The position numbers and the translations under genes were made by a program. Below are positions 17,511-25,713 of a DNA stretch of 55,840 bases, piece after piece. Under the pieces are notes generated by a model. The model saw only the letters and a program-made list of their open reading frames with translations, did no database searches and had not been told where the DNA came from. The DNA is taken from contig NZ_JAFCME010000035.1 in NCBI RefSeq assembly GCF_018130065.1, positions 1-55,840 on the forward strand, in the 5' to 3' direction. This DNA is from Bradyrhizobium sp. AUGA SZCCT0158. GTDB taxonomy: Bacteria; Pseudomonadota; Alphaproteobacteria; Rhizobiales; Xanthobacteraceae. The first letter of the stretch is position 1. Each line of letters begins with the position of its first letter.

Positions 17511-18683
17511 ATGACCGTAACCGCCGCCATCGATGGTGCCGCCGGGTCCGCCACCTGGGTGGACGCGCTGCTTTTGTCGTTTGCGCAGGCCGGCTACGCC
17601 CAGGCTGAACCGGCGATTCTGCAGCCGGCCGAGCCGTTCCTCGACCTCTCCGGCGAGGACATCCGCAAGAGCCTCTATCTGACCACCGACGCCAGCGGCG
17701 AGGAGCTTTGCCTTCGTCCCGATCTCACCATTCCGGTGGCGCGGGACTATCTGGCCTCGGGGCGTGCCGGCCAGCCCGCGGGCTTCAGCTATCTTGGGCC
17801 GGTGTTCCGTTATCGCGACGGCCAGCCGAGCCAGTTCCTGCAGGCCGGCATCGAATCCTTCGGCCGGCAGGATCGCGCCGCGGCGGATGCGGAAATGCTG
17901 GCGCTGGCGCTGGAGGCGACTTCGGCGTTCGGCCTGAGCGATGTCGAAATCCGCACCGGCGACGTCGCGCTGTTCACCGCGCTGATCGATGCGCTCGAAC
18001 TTTATCCGGTCTGGAAGCGGCGGCTGATCAAGGATTTCAACCGCAAGGTCAGCCTCGCCCAGGACATCGAGCAGCTGACACTGGCGACCGCCCCCGGCCG
18101 CAATGAATATGAAGGCGTGCTGGCAGCCCTTGCCGGCTCCGACCGCAAGGCCGCGCTGGCGCTGGTCACCGACCTGATGTCGATCGCCGGCACCACCAAT
18201 GTCGGCGGCCGCACGGTTGCCGAAATCGCCGACCGCTTCCTCGAACAATCGACGCTCAAGAGCGGCGCGCTGCCGCGCGACGCGCTCGCGACCATCAAGC
18301 GCTTTCTTGCCATCGCGGGCGATCCCGATGACGCGGTGGCGCAATTGCGCGCGCTGGCCGAGGACACCAGGCTCAATTTGACGGCGGCGATCGATCAGCT
18401 CGAAAGCCGCGTCGGCTTCATGGCCGCGCGCGGCATCGACACCAGCCTGACGCGTTTTTCGACGTCGTTCGGACGCGGCCTTGACTATTACACCGGCTTC
18501 GAGTTCGAACTGCACGCCAAAGGTCGCGTCAAGGACAACGGCGTCGAGCCGCTGGTGGCGGGCGGGCGCTATGACGGGCTGATGACCCAGTTGGGCTCGG
18601 CCGCGCCGATCCCGGCGGTGGGCTTCTCGGTCTGGATCGAAGCCCTGACGCAACTCCGCAAACCGGTCGGGAACGCATCATGA
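17511..18683 (+). CDS. hisZ: ATP phosphoribosyltransferase regulatory subunit HisZ
   Basis: HisZ is a histidyl-tRNA-synthetase paralogue without aminoacylation activity that forms a complex with HisG at the first step of histidine synthesis. The 390-residue protein retains the class II synthetase fold, with GEDIRKSLYLTTD, LCLRPDLTIPVARDYL, a motif 2 region YLGPVFRYRDGQPSQFLQAG and TSFGRGLDYYTGFEFELH. It lacks the C-terminal anticodon domain of a true HisRS. Its stop overlaps the hisG start as ATGA, so the two are coupled. Other his genes are not in the window. Confidence 0.94.
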   Translation: MTVTAAIDGAAGSATWVDALLLSFAQAGYAQAEPAILQPAEPFLDLSGEDIRKSLYLTTDASGEELCLRPDLTIPVARDYLASGRAGQPAGFSYLGPVFRYRDGQPSQFLQAGIESFGRQDRAAADAEMLALALEATSAFGLSDVEIRTGDVALFTALIDALELYPVWKRRLIKDFNRKVSLAQDIEQLTLATAPGRNEYEGVLAALAGSDRKAALALVTDLMSIAGTTNVGGRTVAEIADRFLEQSTLKSGALPRDALATIKRFLAIAGDPDDAVAQLRALAEDTRLNLTAAIDQLESRVGFMAARGIDTSLTRFSTSFGRGLDYYTGFEFELHAKGRVKDNGVEPLVAGGRYDGLMTQLGSAAPIPAVGFSVWIEALTQLRKPVGNAS

Positions 18684-19657
18684 CCGCGCCCTTCGTTCTC
18701 GCCGTTCCCTCCAAGGGCCGCCTGCAGGAAGAAGCCCAGGCGTTCTTTTCGCGCGCCGGCCTCAGCCTCGCCAAGCCGCGCGGCGCGCGCGATTATCGCG
18801 GCACGATCTCCGGGCTCGACAATGTCGAGATCGCCTATCTCTCGGCGAGCGAGATTGCCTCGCAGCTCGCCCGCGGCATGGTGCATCTTGGCGTGACCGG
18901 CGAAGATCTCCTGCGCGAAAGCATCGTGGACGCCGACAAGCGCGTGCTGTTGATCGACAATCTCGGCTTCGGCAGCGCCAATGTCGTGGTCGCGGTACCG
19001 CAGGCCTGGATCGACGTCCGCACCATGGCCGATCTCGACGACGTCACGACGGGTTTCCGCGCGCAGCATAACCGGCGCATGCGGGTCGCGACCAAATACA
19101 TCAACCTGACCCGGAACTTCTTTGCCACCCACGGCGTGGTCGACTACCGCATCGTCGAGAGCGCCGGCGCCACCGAAGGCGCGCCCGCGGTCGGCACCGC
19201 CGAGATGATCGTCGATATCACGACAACAGGGGCTACCCTCGTCGCCAACGGCCTCAAGGTGCTTGACGACGGCGTGATCCTGCGCAGCCAGGCCAATCTC
19301 GTCGCCTCAAAGGATGCCGACTGGTCGAGCGGGGCGCGCGAGACCGCGCGCGTCATCCTCGATCACATTGCCGCACGCGCGCGCGCCGCCAAATATCGCG
19401 AAGTCCGTACCCGCTTTGCCGGTTGCAACGACAGGCTGCTGACCGAGGCGCATAACCGCTTCGGTGTCGTCGCCCCGTTCGGCGGACCGACCTCGTCGGG
19501 CATGCTGACACTGCACTGCCCGCCGTCGAAGCTCTACGCGCTCGGCAGCTTCCTGCGCGAGCACGGCGCCGATACGGTTTCGGTGGCTTCCCTCGAATAT
19601 GTGCTCGACCGGGAAAACCCGCTGTTCGCCCGGCTCGAGGCGTTTCTGCGACAATAA
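18680..19657 (+). CDS. hisG: ATP phosphoribosyltransferase HisG
   Basis: HisG condenses ATP and PRPP, the committed step of histidine synthesis. At 325 residues it is longer than the usual HisZ-dependent short form (about 200-230). The catalytic part begins FVLAVPSKGRLQEEA and includes MVHLGVTGEDLLRES, RVATKYINLTRNFF and the PRPP-binding stretch EMIVDITTTGATL. The last 90 residues (PSKLYALGSFLREHGADTVSV and following) resemble the ACT-like regulatory domain of long-form HisG. It overlaps hisZ by four bases. A long HisG paired with HisZ is worth noting. Confidence 0.95.
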   Translation: MTAPFVLAVPSKGRLQEEAQAFFSRAGLSLAKPRGARDYRGTISGLDNVEIAYLSASEIASQLARGMVHLGVTGEDLLRESIVDADKRVLLIDNLGFGSANVVVAVPQAWIDVRTMADLDDVTTGFRAQHNRRMRVATKYINLTRNFFATHGVVDYRIVESAGATEGAPAVGTAEMIVDITTTGATLVANGLKVLDDGVILRSQANLVASKDADWSSGARETARVILDHIAARARAAKYREVRTRFAGCNDRLLTEAHNRFGVVAPFGGPTSSGMLTLHCPPSKLYALGSFLREHGADTVSVASLEYVLDRENPLFARLEAFLRQ

Positions 19658-19734
19658 GGCGGCTGTGTTTCCAAAGCGGCTCTTGTTTTCGTTCATCGTA
19701 GCGACAGCTAGTGGCAAGTAACATATGCTGTTGG

Positions 19735-19807
19735 GAGCATGATCCGGAAAAAGCCTGCCCCGCACTTGATGCGGGGTGGGCACCGGTTTTCCGAAGAGGT
19801 CATGCTC
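19735..19807. repeat. Palindromic repeat GAGCATGATCCGGAAAA type
   Basis: The arms are GAGCATGATCCGGAAAA and TTTTCCGAAGAGGTCATGCTC, with an inner GC hairpin CCCCGCAC-TTGATGCGGGG. I recall this as a dispersed Bradyrhizobium repeat. It separates hisG from the glycosyltransferase gene. The octamer AACATATG occurs on both sides (19720-19727 and 19810-19817). Confidence 0.8.
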
Positions 19808-19837
19808 AAAACATATGGATGATTTGGAACCTGATCG

Positions 19838-20884
19838 ATGACGCTTGGCTCTGACGTTTCCGGCCTGTCCACCACCGCGGCGAGCGCCGCGGCGCGGGGG
19901 CTGTCGATTGTCGTGCCTGTCTATAACGAGGCCGCCGGGCTCGCGTTGCTGCACGAGCGGCTGATCGGCCTCGCCAGGACATTGCGGCAGCGCTACGGCC
20001 TCGCCAGCGAAGTGGTCTATGTCGACGACGGCAGCGCCGATACCACGCTCACGATCGCGCGCACCCTGAAGGCCGACGCGCTCGACGTTCAGGTGGTGTC
20101 GCTGTCGCGCAATTTCGGCAAGGAAGCCGCCTTGATGGCGGGGCTCGACCATGCGCGGCGCGGCGCGGTGCTGTTCATGGACGGCGACGGCCAGCATCCG
20201 CCGACTTTGGTCGAGAAGCTGGTCAGCCACTGGATCGATGACGGCTACGACGTTGTCTATACGGCGAAGGCGCATCGCGACAATGAATCGTTTCTGCGGC
20301 GTCTTGCCGTGCACGGCTTCTACGCGCTGATCAATTACGGCGCACGGCAGAAAATCCCCGAGGATGCCGGCGACTTCCGCCTGCTGTCGCCGCGCGCCGC
20401 GGCAGCGCTCAAGCAGCTGCCCGAGCGCAATCGCTTCTTCAAGGGTCTGGCGAGCTGGATCGGCTTTCGCCAGATCCGCGTCGATTATGAGCCGGCGCCG
20501 CGCGCGCACGGCGTCACCACCTTCAGCGCCGGCCGGCTGGTGGGCCTGTCGATCGAGGGGCTGACCTCGTTCTCGGTAGCGCCGTTGCGCTTTGCCAGCC
20601 TGCTCGGCGTGCTGCTCGCCGTGGGCGCCTTTCTGTTCGGCCTGACTATTCTCTGGGAAGTCTTGACCACGGGTAAGCAGGTCCCCGGCTATCCCTCGCT
20701 CGTGATCGGCCTGATGACGATCGGCGGCGTGCAGCTGATCATGATCGGTATCGTCGGCGAATATATCGGCAAGATCCTGTCGGAGCTGAAAGCGCGTCCG
20801 ATCTATTTCGTCGCCGAACACTCCGAGAAGCACGCGGACGAAACGACCACCACAACTGTCAGCGAACGGACCGCCGCGGAATGA
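19838..20884 (+). CDS. Family 2 glycosyltransferase, polyprenyl-phosphate sugar transferase type
   Basis: A 348-residue GT2 enzyme of the DPM1/GtrB/ArnC group. The N-terminal GT-A domain has IVVPVYNEAAGLALL, YVDDGSADTT, SRNFGKEAALMAG, the catalytic FMDGDGQHPP and ERNRFFKG. Two C-terminal membrane helices (about 243-265 and 288-310) precede GEYIGKI. Such enzymes move a sugar from a nucleotide donor to undecaprenyl phosphate on the cytoplasmic face. It overlaps the following deacetylase gene as ATGA. The pair recalls FlmF2/NaxD or ArnC/ArnD, so the likely product is a lipid-linked amino sugar that is then deacetylated. The sugar is not determined. Confidence 0.9.
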   Translation: MTLGSDVSGLSTTAASAAARGLSIVVPVYNEAAGLALLHERLIGLARTLRQRYGLASEVVYVDDGSADTTLTIARTLKADALDVQVVSLSRNFGKEAALMAGLDHARRGAVLFMDGDGQHPPTLVEKLVSHWIDDGYDVVYTAKAHRDNESFLRRLAVHGFYALINYGARQKIPEDAGDFRLLSPRAAAALKQLPERNRFFKGLASWIGFRQIRVDYEPAPRAHGVTTFSAGRLVGLSIEGLTSFSVAPLRFASLLGVLLAVGAFLFGLTILWEVLTTGKQVPGYPSLVIGLMTIGGVQLIMIGIVGEYIGKILSELKARPIYFVAEHSEKHADETTTTTVSERTAAE

Positions 20885-21726
20885 ACGATGCCGCGCCGCC
20901 GCGCCGTATCTGGCTGTGCGCCGATGATTACGGGATCAGCGAGGGCGTCAATCGCGCCATTCGCGAGCTGATCGGCCAGCGCCGCCTCAATGCGACATCG
21001 GTGATGGTGGTCGGCCCGGCGATCGGCCGCGGCGAGGTCACGGCGCTGCAGGACGCCGCTGCCGGCAGCCCGCGCTGCGCGATCGGCCTGCATGCGACGC
21101 TGACCGCGCCATTCCGGCCGCTGACGATGCACTTCAGACCGACCGATGGCGGCATGTTTCTGCCGCTGCCGGCGATGCTGCGTTCGGGCCTGTTGCGGCG
21201 GCTCGATCCCGAGATGATCCATGCCGAATTGATCGATCAGCTGGCCGCGTTCCAGGATCTGTTCGGCCGCCCGCCGGATTTCGTCGACGGCCATCAGCAT
21301 GCGCAGCTCTTCCCGCAGGTGCGCGATGCGTTTCTGCGCGCGGTGAAGCAGGCCGCGCCCGGCGCCTGGGTTCGCCAGGGCGGGCGCCTGCAGCCGCTGG
21401 CCAAACGGCTCGGCGCGCCGAAGGCGCTGCTGCTCGATGCGCTCAGCTCGCGGTTTCGCAAGCTCGCCACCCGTGCCGGTATCCCGTTCAATCCGGCCTT
21501 TGCCGGCGCCTATGATTTTTCGAAGACGCCCGATTTCGGCGTCCTGATGGGACAATTCCTGCAGGGCATGCCCGAGGGCGGGCTGGTGATGTGTCATCCG
21601 GGCTTCGTCGACGAAACCCTCATCAGCCTCGATCCCCTGACCACACAGCGCGAAAGCGAGCACGCGTTTCTCGCCGGCGCGCAATTGCCGCCGCTGCTGG
21701 CAAGGAACAATGTTACACTGGCTTGA
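20881..21726 (+). CDS. ChbG/YdjC-family carbohydrate deacetylase (NaxD/HpnK-like)
   Basis: A 281-residue deacetylase with the YdjC/ChbG signature: WLCADDYGISEGVN with metal/catalytic Asp (about 14-15), IGLHATLT with a metal histidine (about 64) and DGHQHAQLFP with two further histidines (about 135-139). A late CHPGFVDE segment completes the site. Family members remove N-acetyl groups from chitooligosaccharides, hopanoid GlcNAc (HpnK) or undecaprenyl-phosphate GalNAc (NaxD). Coupling to a GtrB-type GT2 favours the last. HpnK remains possible because Bradyrhizobium makes hopanoids, but no other hpn gene is here. Confidence 0.88.
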   Translation: MNDAAPPRRIWLCADDYGISEGVNRAIRELIGQRRLNATSVMVVGPAIGRGEVTALQDAAAGSPRCAIGLHATLTAPFRPLTMHFRPTDGGMFLPLPAMLRSGLLRRLDPEMIHAELIDQLAAFQDLFGRPPDFVDGHQHAQLFPQVRDAFLRAVKQAAPGAWVRQGGRLQPLAKRLGAPKALLLDALSSRFRKLATRAGIPFNPAFAGAYDFSKTPDFGVLMGQFLQGMPEGGLVMCHPGFVDETLISLDPLTTQRESEHAFLAGAQLPPLLARNNVTLA

Positions 21727-21856
21727 GTTTGCTCAATAAACCGGCCGGTCGTTTTGTCGCATACCGAAATTTAATCTGCCCTCCCACTACTTGCGACACA
21801 AACCCCGCCCTACATCTGCCCCGCGCTTCGAGGCACCGGGCGCGATGGAGAACGCC

Positions 21857-22699
21857 ATGACACCGCAAGAACGCCAACTGATTGACGATCTTTTCGACCG
21901 CCTTGCCAAGCTGGAGAACGCCCCGCGCGATCCCGAAGCCATGTCCGCGATCATGCAGGGCCTGCGTGGTGCGCCCAATGCCGTCTATGCGCTGGTGCAG
22001 ACAACGCTGGTGCAGGACGAGGCGCTGAAGCGCGCCAACGACCGCATCCAGCAACTGGAAGGCGGGCACGCGGCCGAACAGAATCAATCCGGCGGTTTCC
22101 TCGATTCGATGCGTGACACCATCTTCGGGCAGAGCCAGCCGCGCGGCTCGGTGCCTAACGTCCGCTCGCCCGGCATGGGCGGCCGCCCGGTATGGAACAG
22201 CGGCGAGGTGATGCAGCAGGCCCAAGGTCCAGGACAGGGACAACCCGGACAATACGGCCAGCCCGGCTACGGTCAGCCGGCCTATGGTCAACCGCAGCAG
22301 CAGCAACCGCCGTTCGGTGGCGGCGGCGGCTCGTTCCTCGGAACGGCGGCGGCAGCAGCCGCCGGCGTGGTCGGCGGATCGATGCTGCTCGGCAGCATCC
22401 GCTCGATGATGGGCGGCGGCGGCAACCAGCAGGCGGCCTTCGGCGGCGATAGCGGTGGTCATCGCGGCAGCGTCGAAGACCGGCGGCCGGGCGGCAGCGA
22501 TCAATCCGGCGGCGATTTGGCGCGGGAGGCCGGTGCCAATGACATCGGCTCGTCCGGAAGTTCGCGCACCGGGCTGTTCGACGACAACAACAGTGGTGAC
22601 AGCTCACGCAGCGGATACTTCGACAACGCGTCGAACGACGACAATTATGACGACATGGATGACGGCTTCGATGGTGACGGCGGCGGCGACGACGATTAA
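21857..22699 (+). CDS. DUF2076 domain protein
   Basis: A 280-residue protein beginning MTPQERQLIDDLFDRLAKLE, the DUF2076 hallmark, with a coiled-coil N-terminal third. The middle is Gly/Gln/Pro-rich with repeated GQPGYGQPAYGQP units and a small hydrophobic alanine/glycine segment (about 155-180). The C-terminus is strongly acidic (many Asp, with NDDNYDDMDDGFDGD). ATG 21857 is chosen because GGAG lies six bases before it. The gene ends ahead of a strong terminator. A perinuclear-like ligand role has been suggested by database names for DUF2076, but I know no experimental function. Confidence 0.85.
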   Translation: MTPQERQLIDDLFDRLAKLENAPRDPEAMSAIMQGLRGAPNAVYALVQTTLVQDEALKRANDRIQQLEGGHAAEQNQSGGFLDSMRDTIFGQSQPRGSVPNVRSPGMGGRPVWNSGEVMQQAQGPGQGQPGQYGQPGYGQPAYGQPQQQQPPFGGGGGSFLGTAAAAAAGVVGGSMLLGSIRSMMGGGGNQQAAFGGDSGGHRGSVEDRRPGGSDQSGGDLAREAGANDIGSSGSSRTGLFDDNNSGDSSRSGYFDNASNDDNYDDMDDGFDGDGGGDDD

Positions 22700-22726
22700 G
22701 CCTGAACGACGTCACGTCTGAAAAAG

Positions 22727-22756
22727 AAAACGGCCGCTCGATCGGGCGGCCGTTTT
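22727..22756. terminator. Intrinsic terminator after DUF2076
   Basis: The hairpin AAAACGGCCGC...GCGGCCGTTTT has an 11-bp perfect stem. It starts 27 bases after the DUF2076 stop and ends in four T. Apart from one base it is identical to the palindrome at 22906-22935. Confidence 0.85.
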
Positions 22757-22770
22757 GATTCCTCTTCCTC

Positions 22771-22893
22771 GTCGTCCCGGCCTTGAGCCGGGACCCATAA
22801 CCACCACTGCTCGTGGTAAGCGAAGCTGTGGCAACGGACATACAAAACCAACAGACATCTGTGGTTATGGGTCCCGGCCTTCGCCGGGACGAC
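22771..22893. repeat. Palindromic intergenic repeat (CGTCGTCCCGG family)
   Basis: The arms are GTCGTCCCGGCCTTGAGCCG with GGGACCCATAACCAC, and GTGGTTATGGGTCCC with CGCCGGGACGAC. It sits between two almost identical terminator palindromes in the gap of a convergent gene pair. Confidence 0.85.
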
Positions 22894-22905
22894 AGCGATG
22901 ATTGC

Positions 22906-22935
22906 AAAACGGCCGCTCGATCGAGCGGCCGTTTT
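22906..22935. terminator. Perfect 30-bp palindromic terminator after the L,D-transpeptidase gene
   Basis: AAAACGGCCGCTCGA followed by its exact complement gives a 15-bp stem. On the plus strand it ends in seven T, and on the minus strand in TTTTGC. It lies 19 bases past the stop of the minus-strand L,D-transpeptidase gene and can work in both directions. Confidence 0.85.
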
Positions 22936-22954
22936 TTTCGAGACCTGGTTTTGC

Positions 22955-23779
22955 TCAGATCACAACGACCTTGGCGCCGACGCCGACGCGGCCGTAGAGA
23001 TCGATCACGTCTTCATTGCGCATCCGGATGCAGCCGGACGAGACGTTGGTGCCGATGGTCCAGGGCTCGTTGGAGCCGTGGATGCGGTAGAGCGTCGATC
23101 CCAGATACATCGCGCGGGCGCCGAGCGGATTCTGCGGACCGCCTTCCATGTGCCGCGGCAGATCGGGACGCCGCGCCAGCATTTCCGGCGGCGGGGTCCA
23201 GGCCGGCCATTCCTTCTTCGCCGAAATCGTCTTGACGCCGGACCAGGTGAAGCCGGGGCGGCCGACGCCGATGCCGTAGCGCAGCGCCTTGCCGTCGCCC
23301 TGCACCAGGAACAGGAACTTGTTGGGCGTATCGACGACGATGGTGCCGACACCTTCCTTGCCGTGATAGTCGACAACCTGCTTGTTGTACTTCGGATCGA
23401 CCGGGCGCTGTGCCGGCTCGAGCGCCTCTTCCTGCTGCTGACGCATCGATTGTTGCGGATCCATCGGCGGCAGGGTGCCGCGCCTTCCGCCATATCCGTA
23501 CCCCGGCTGCTGCTGGTAATCCGGCTGCTGCTGATAGACCGGCTGCTGCTGATAGCGGCCGCCCTGCACCGGCCCATCGCCGAACAGGAATTCAATGAAG
23601 CCGCCGCCCATTTGCGAACGTTCGGCATAGGCGGTGCGTACCGGCGCAGGTTGCGCGGGCCGATTGGCGTAGATCACGGTGGGTTCGGCGAGCGGAGAGG
23701 CGTCGATCGCCAACGCAGAATCGGAGAAGCCAAGGCACGACACGCCCGCAAGGAGCGCGAGAGACATTTTTCTGAACAT
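22955..23779 (-). CDS. Exported L,D-transpeptidase (YkuD family)
   Basis: L,D-transpeptidases form 3-3 cross-links in peptidoglycan or attach proteins to it, in the periplasm. From ATG 23779 the protein is 274 residues, with a signal peptide (MFRKMSLALLAGVSCLGFSD, then SALA). A low-complexity linker has three YQQQP repeats. The YkuD domain holds the catalytic triad region: HGSNEPW (His about 234) and SSGCIRM (Cys about 250). An upstream in-frame start at 23851 would precede the signal peptide and is rejected. The gene is divergent from cheZ and convergent with DUF2076. Role in wall remodelling is inferred from the family. Confidence 0.93.
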   Translation of the reverse strand: MFRKMSLALLAGVSCLGFSDSALAIDASPLAEPTVIYANRPAQPAPVRTAYAERSQMGGGFIEFLFGDGPVQGGRYQQQPVYQQQPDYQQQPGYGYGGRRGTLPPMDPQQSMRQQQEEALEPAQRPVDPKYNKQVVDYHGKEGVGTIVVDTPNKFLFLVQGDGKALRYGIGVGRPGFTWSGVKTISAKKEWPAWTPPPEMLARRPDLPRHMEGGPQNPLGARAMYLGSTLYRIHGSNEPWTIGTNVSSGCIRMRNEDVIDLYGRVGVGAKVVVI

Positions 23780-24088
23780 CGACGTACTCTGTACTGTTTC
23801 GTCACTGTTAGATCTTGGCGACGCCTGAGCGGCGCCGTTGCACGTGGTCAATAAAGGGTCAAAACCACATCGGTTTGGTAAACAGAAACGGCGTTTGGAT
23901 TCACCACGTCACAGGTTGCGCGCTGATTTGCCCGGTAGCGTTTATTTTGAGTGAACGCCGCACACGCATGGTTAATCCCTGGTATGCGCTTCGCGCAACA
24001 CTGCGCCGCGATGTGTTCCCCGCGTGAACCTCACGTTAAATCGCATCTGTCTAAAACAGGTCACGGAGTTAAGGGGTGGGAATACATC
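23780..24088. other. Divergent intergenic region between L,D-transpeptidase and cheZ
   Basis: This 309-base gap must contain the promoters of both divergent genes. AT content is higher around 23860-23960. I see no clear operator, small RNA or repeat. Open frames across it are extensions of the flanking genes without family-like residues. Confidence 0.5.
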
Positions 24089-24874
24089 ATGTCGGTTAGT
24101 CGCAAACGTTTTCGTATCGAACAGGCCATTTTGGGCGATGTGCCAATACCGGTGTCCGCGGCTGCCGAAGGCGGCGACATCGGCCCGATGCATCGCGAGA
24201 TCATGAGCGAGCTGCGCTCGATCCGCGCCCAGATGGCCGCGGGCGGTCAAGGCCGCTCAGTTGTGACTGAATCGGCGGAAGCGTCGGTGGCGCGCGAGGT
24301 TGCCGAAGCCCAGGCGCTGCTGGAAACCTATCGTGCCCAGATCGAGCAGTGTGAAAAGCTCAAGGTCGAACTCGACCTCATTCACGACGCCATCAACCGC
24401 ACCAAGCGCGAAATCGCAACGCTGCACGGCAAGAGCTTTGACGGCGGCGAAATGGCCAAGGTCAATGGCGAGCTCGGCGCCGTCGTCGGCGGAACCGAGC
24501 AGGCCACGCAGCAAATTCTCGAAGCCACCGAGGCGATCGACCAGGCGGCGACCGCGCTGTCCAAGAACACTTCGCCGGACCAGCAGAAGCTGCTCAGCGA
24601 GGAAATCCAGGAACGCGTCATCGCGATCTTCGAAGCCTGCAATTTCCAGGATCTCACCGGTCAGCGCATCAGCAAGGTGATGACCACGATGAAGTTCATC
24701 GAGAACCACATCAACGTCATGATGGACATCTGGGGTGGCGTCGACGCGCTGAAGGCGCACGCGACCCCGATCGTCGACACCCGTGAAGGCGACGCCAAGC
24801 TGCTCAACGGTCCGAAGCTCGACGGCGACGTCGGCCATGCCTCGCAGGACGACATCGACGCGCTGTTTGATTAG
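24089..24874 (+). CDS. cheZ: CheZ-type protein phosphatase
   Basis: CheZ dephosphorylates CheY-P. The 261-residue protein is mostly helical with the catalytic segment NFQDLTGQRISKV, where Asp188 and Gln192 correspond to the acid and the water-positioning Gln of the family. The C-terminal end SQDDIDALFD matches the short acidic/hydrophobic tail that binds CheY. A variable linker precedes it. ATG 24089 (MSVSRKRF) is selected; the longer frame from 23951 runs through the promoter region. No other chemotaxis gene is nearby, so the CheY partner is elsewhere. A rho-independent terminator follows 47 bases downstream. Confidence 0.9.
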   Translation: MSVSRKRFRIEQAILGDVPIPVSAAAEGGDIGPMHREIMSELRSIRAQMAAGGQGRSVVTESAEASVAREVAEAQALLETYRAQIEQCEKLKVELDLIHDAINRTKREIATLHGKSFDGGEMAKVNGELGAVVGGTEQATQQILEATEAIDQAATALSKNTSPDQQKLLSEEIQERVIAIFEACNFQDLTGQRISKVMTTMKFIENHINVMMDIWGGVDALKAHATPIVDTREGDAKLLNGPKLDGDVGHASQDDIDALFD

Positions 24875-24921
24875 GAATTCCGGCGCGCCGGGCGACAACG
24901 CCTGGCGACGTCACGTCGAGA

Positions 24922-24953
24922 AAAAAAACGCCGGCGCGGAGCCGGCGTTTTTT
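24922..24953. terminator. Bidirectional intrinsic terminator between cheZ and a lipoprotein gene
   Basis: The stem AACGCCGGC / GCCGGCGTT has a GCGGA-type loop and is flanked by eight A on the left and six T on the right, so it can stop transcription in both directions. It lies between convergent genes. Confidence 0.92.
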
Positions 24954-24983
24954 ATTGCGGATGAGGTTAAGGCTTTTGTGGTC

Positions 24984-25499
24984 TCACGCGCGCGGCGCGC
25001 AGCGGACATAGACCATGTTGCCGTAACGAACCCCGGCATCCTTTTCGACGAAGCGGGTCACCAGCACACGGCCGTCGAACGAGACGATCTCGCGATCCTG
25101 CTCGCCCGGGGTCGCTCCCGCCGGGCCGATATAATTCTTGCCGCTCGGAGAGCCCTTGAGGCGCAGTTCCTGCGGGGTCGCCTGGTCGGCCAGATGCATG
25201 ACCACGCCCCCGGAGGTGCCGGCGGTGATCACATAAGGCTGCCTGCACTGATCGCGGGCCATCTTTTCGGTGCGGGCCCGGTCGTTCGGATTCTGATACG
25301 AGGCGAGACCCCAGCGGCCGACGATCTCGTCGGAGCGGATCGTCGCCGGCATCTCGGGCGCCACGCCCGGCTCGGGCGGAGGCGCGGAACTTGATGACAG
25401 CGACGGCAGGCTCATGCTGCTGCACGCCCCCAGGATTATCGTGAGCGCCGAGGCGATCGCCAGATTGGCAACCACGCGCGCAGTACCGGACCCGATCAT
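24984..25499 (-). CDS. Putative outer- or inner-membrane lipoprotein
   Basis: A 171-residue protein with a type II signal peptide ending in the lipobox LGAC (Cys about 26), then a Ser/Pro-rich linker and a globular domain with EIVGRWGLASYQNPNDRARTE, DQCRQPYVITAGTSGGVVMHL and EIVSFDGRVLVTRFVEKDAG. The pattern GRWGLASY...C...VITAG recurs in small alphaproteobacterial lipoproteins that I cannot name. The start is ATG 25499. It is transcribed toward the cheZ terminator and away from groES. Function unknown. Confidence 0.75.
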   Translation of the reverse strand: MIGSGTARVVANLAIASALTIILGACSSMSLPSLSSSSAPPPEPGVAPEMPATIRSDEIVGRWGLASYQNPNDRARTEKMARDQCRQPYVITAGTSGGVVMHLADQATPQELRLKGSPSGKNYIGPAGATPGEQDREIVSFDGRVLVTRFVEKDAGVRYGNMVYVRCAPRA

Positions 25500-25673
25500 C
25501 GCATTCCCCCAAACAAGTTTTTTGGCCGCACCCGTCCTGCAGCCAACCGTAAAACACGTGCCGGAGCAATGACGTCCATCAAATTACGCCGCCGCTCCGA
25601 TTTGGTTTCTCAGGGAGCATCCTATATTGGCCTCACCAAGGCCTTAACCTTTTTTGAGCCATACCCCCTTGCT

Positions 25674-25701
25674 TGACAGGATCGGCGCCAAGCCATATTC
25701 C
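25674..25701 (+). promoter_or_regulatory. Probable groES promoter
   Basis: A consensus -35 TTGACA at 25674-25679 precedes an AT-rich TATTCC at about 25696-25701 with a 16-base spacer. It ends just before the CIRCE element, the usual arrangement for HrcA-repressed groESL. The -10 assignment is uncertain because the hexamer is poor. Confidence 0.55.
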
Positions 25702-25713
25702 CCGGACCACACA

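Noticed and set aside
19307..20833. A 508-codon minus-strand frame across hisG and the glycosyltransferase
   Set aside because: It spans two certain genes, including a repeat and a gap, and has no recognisable domain.
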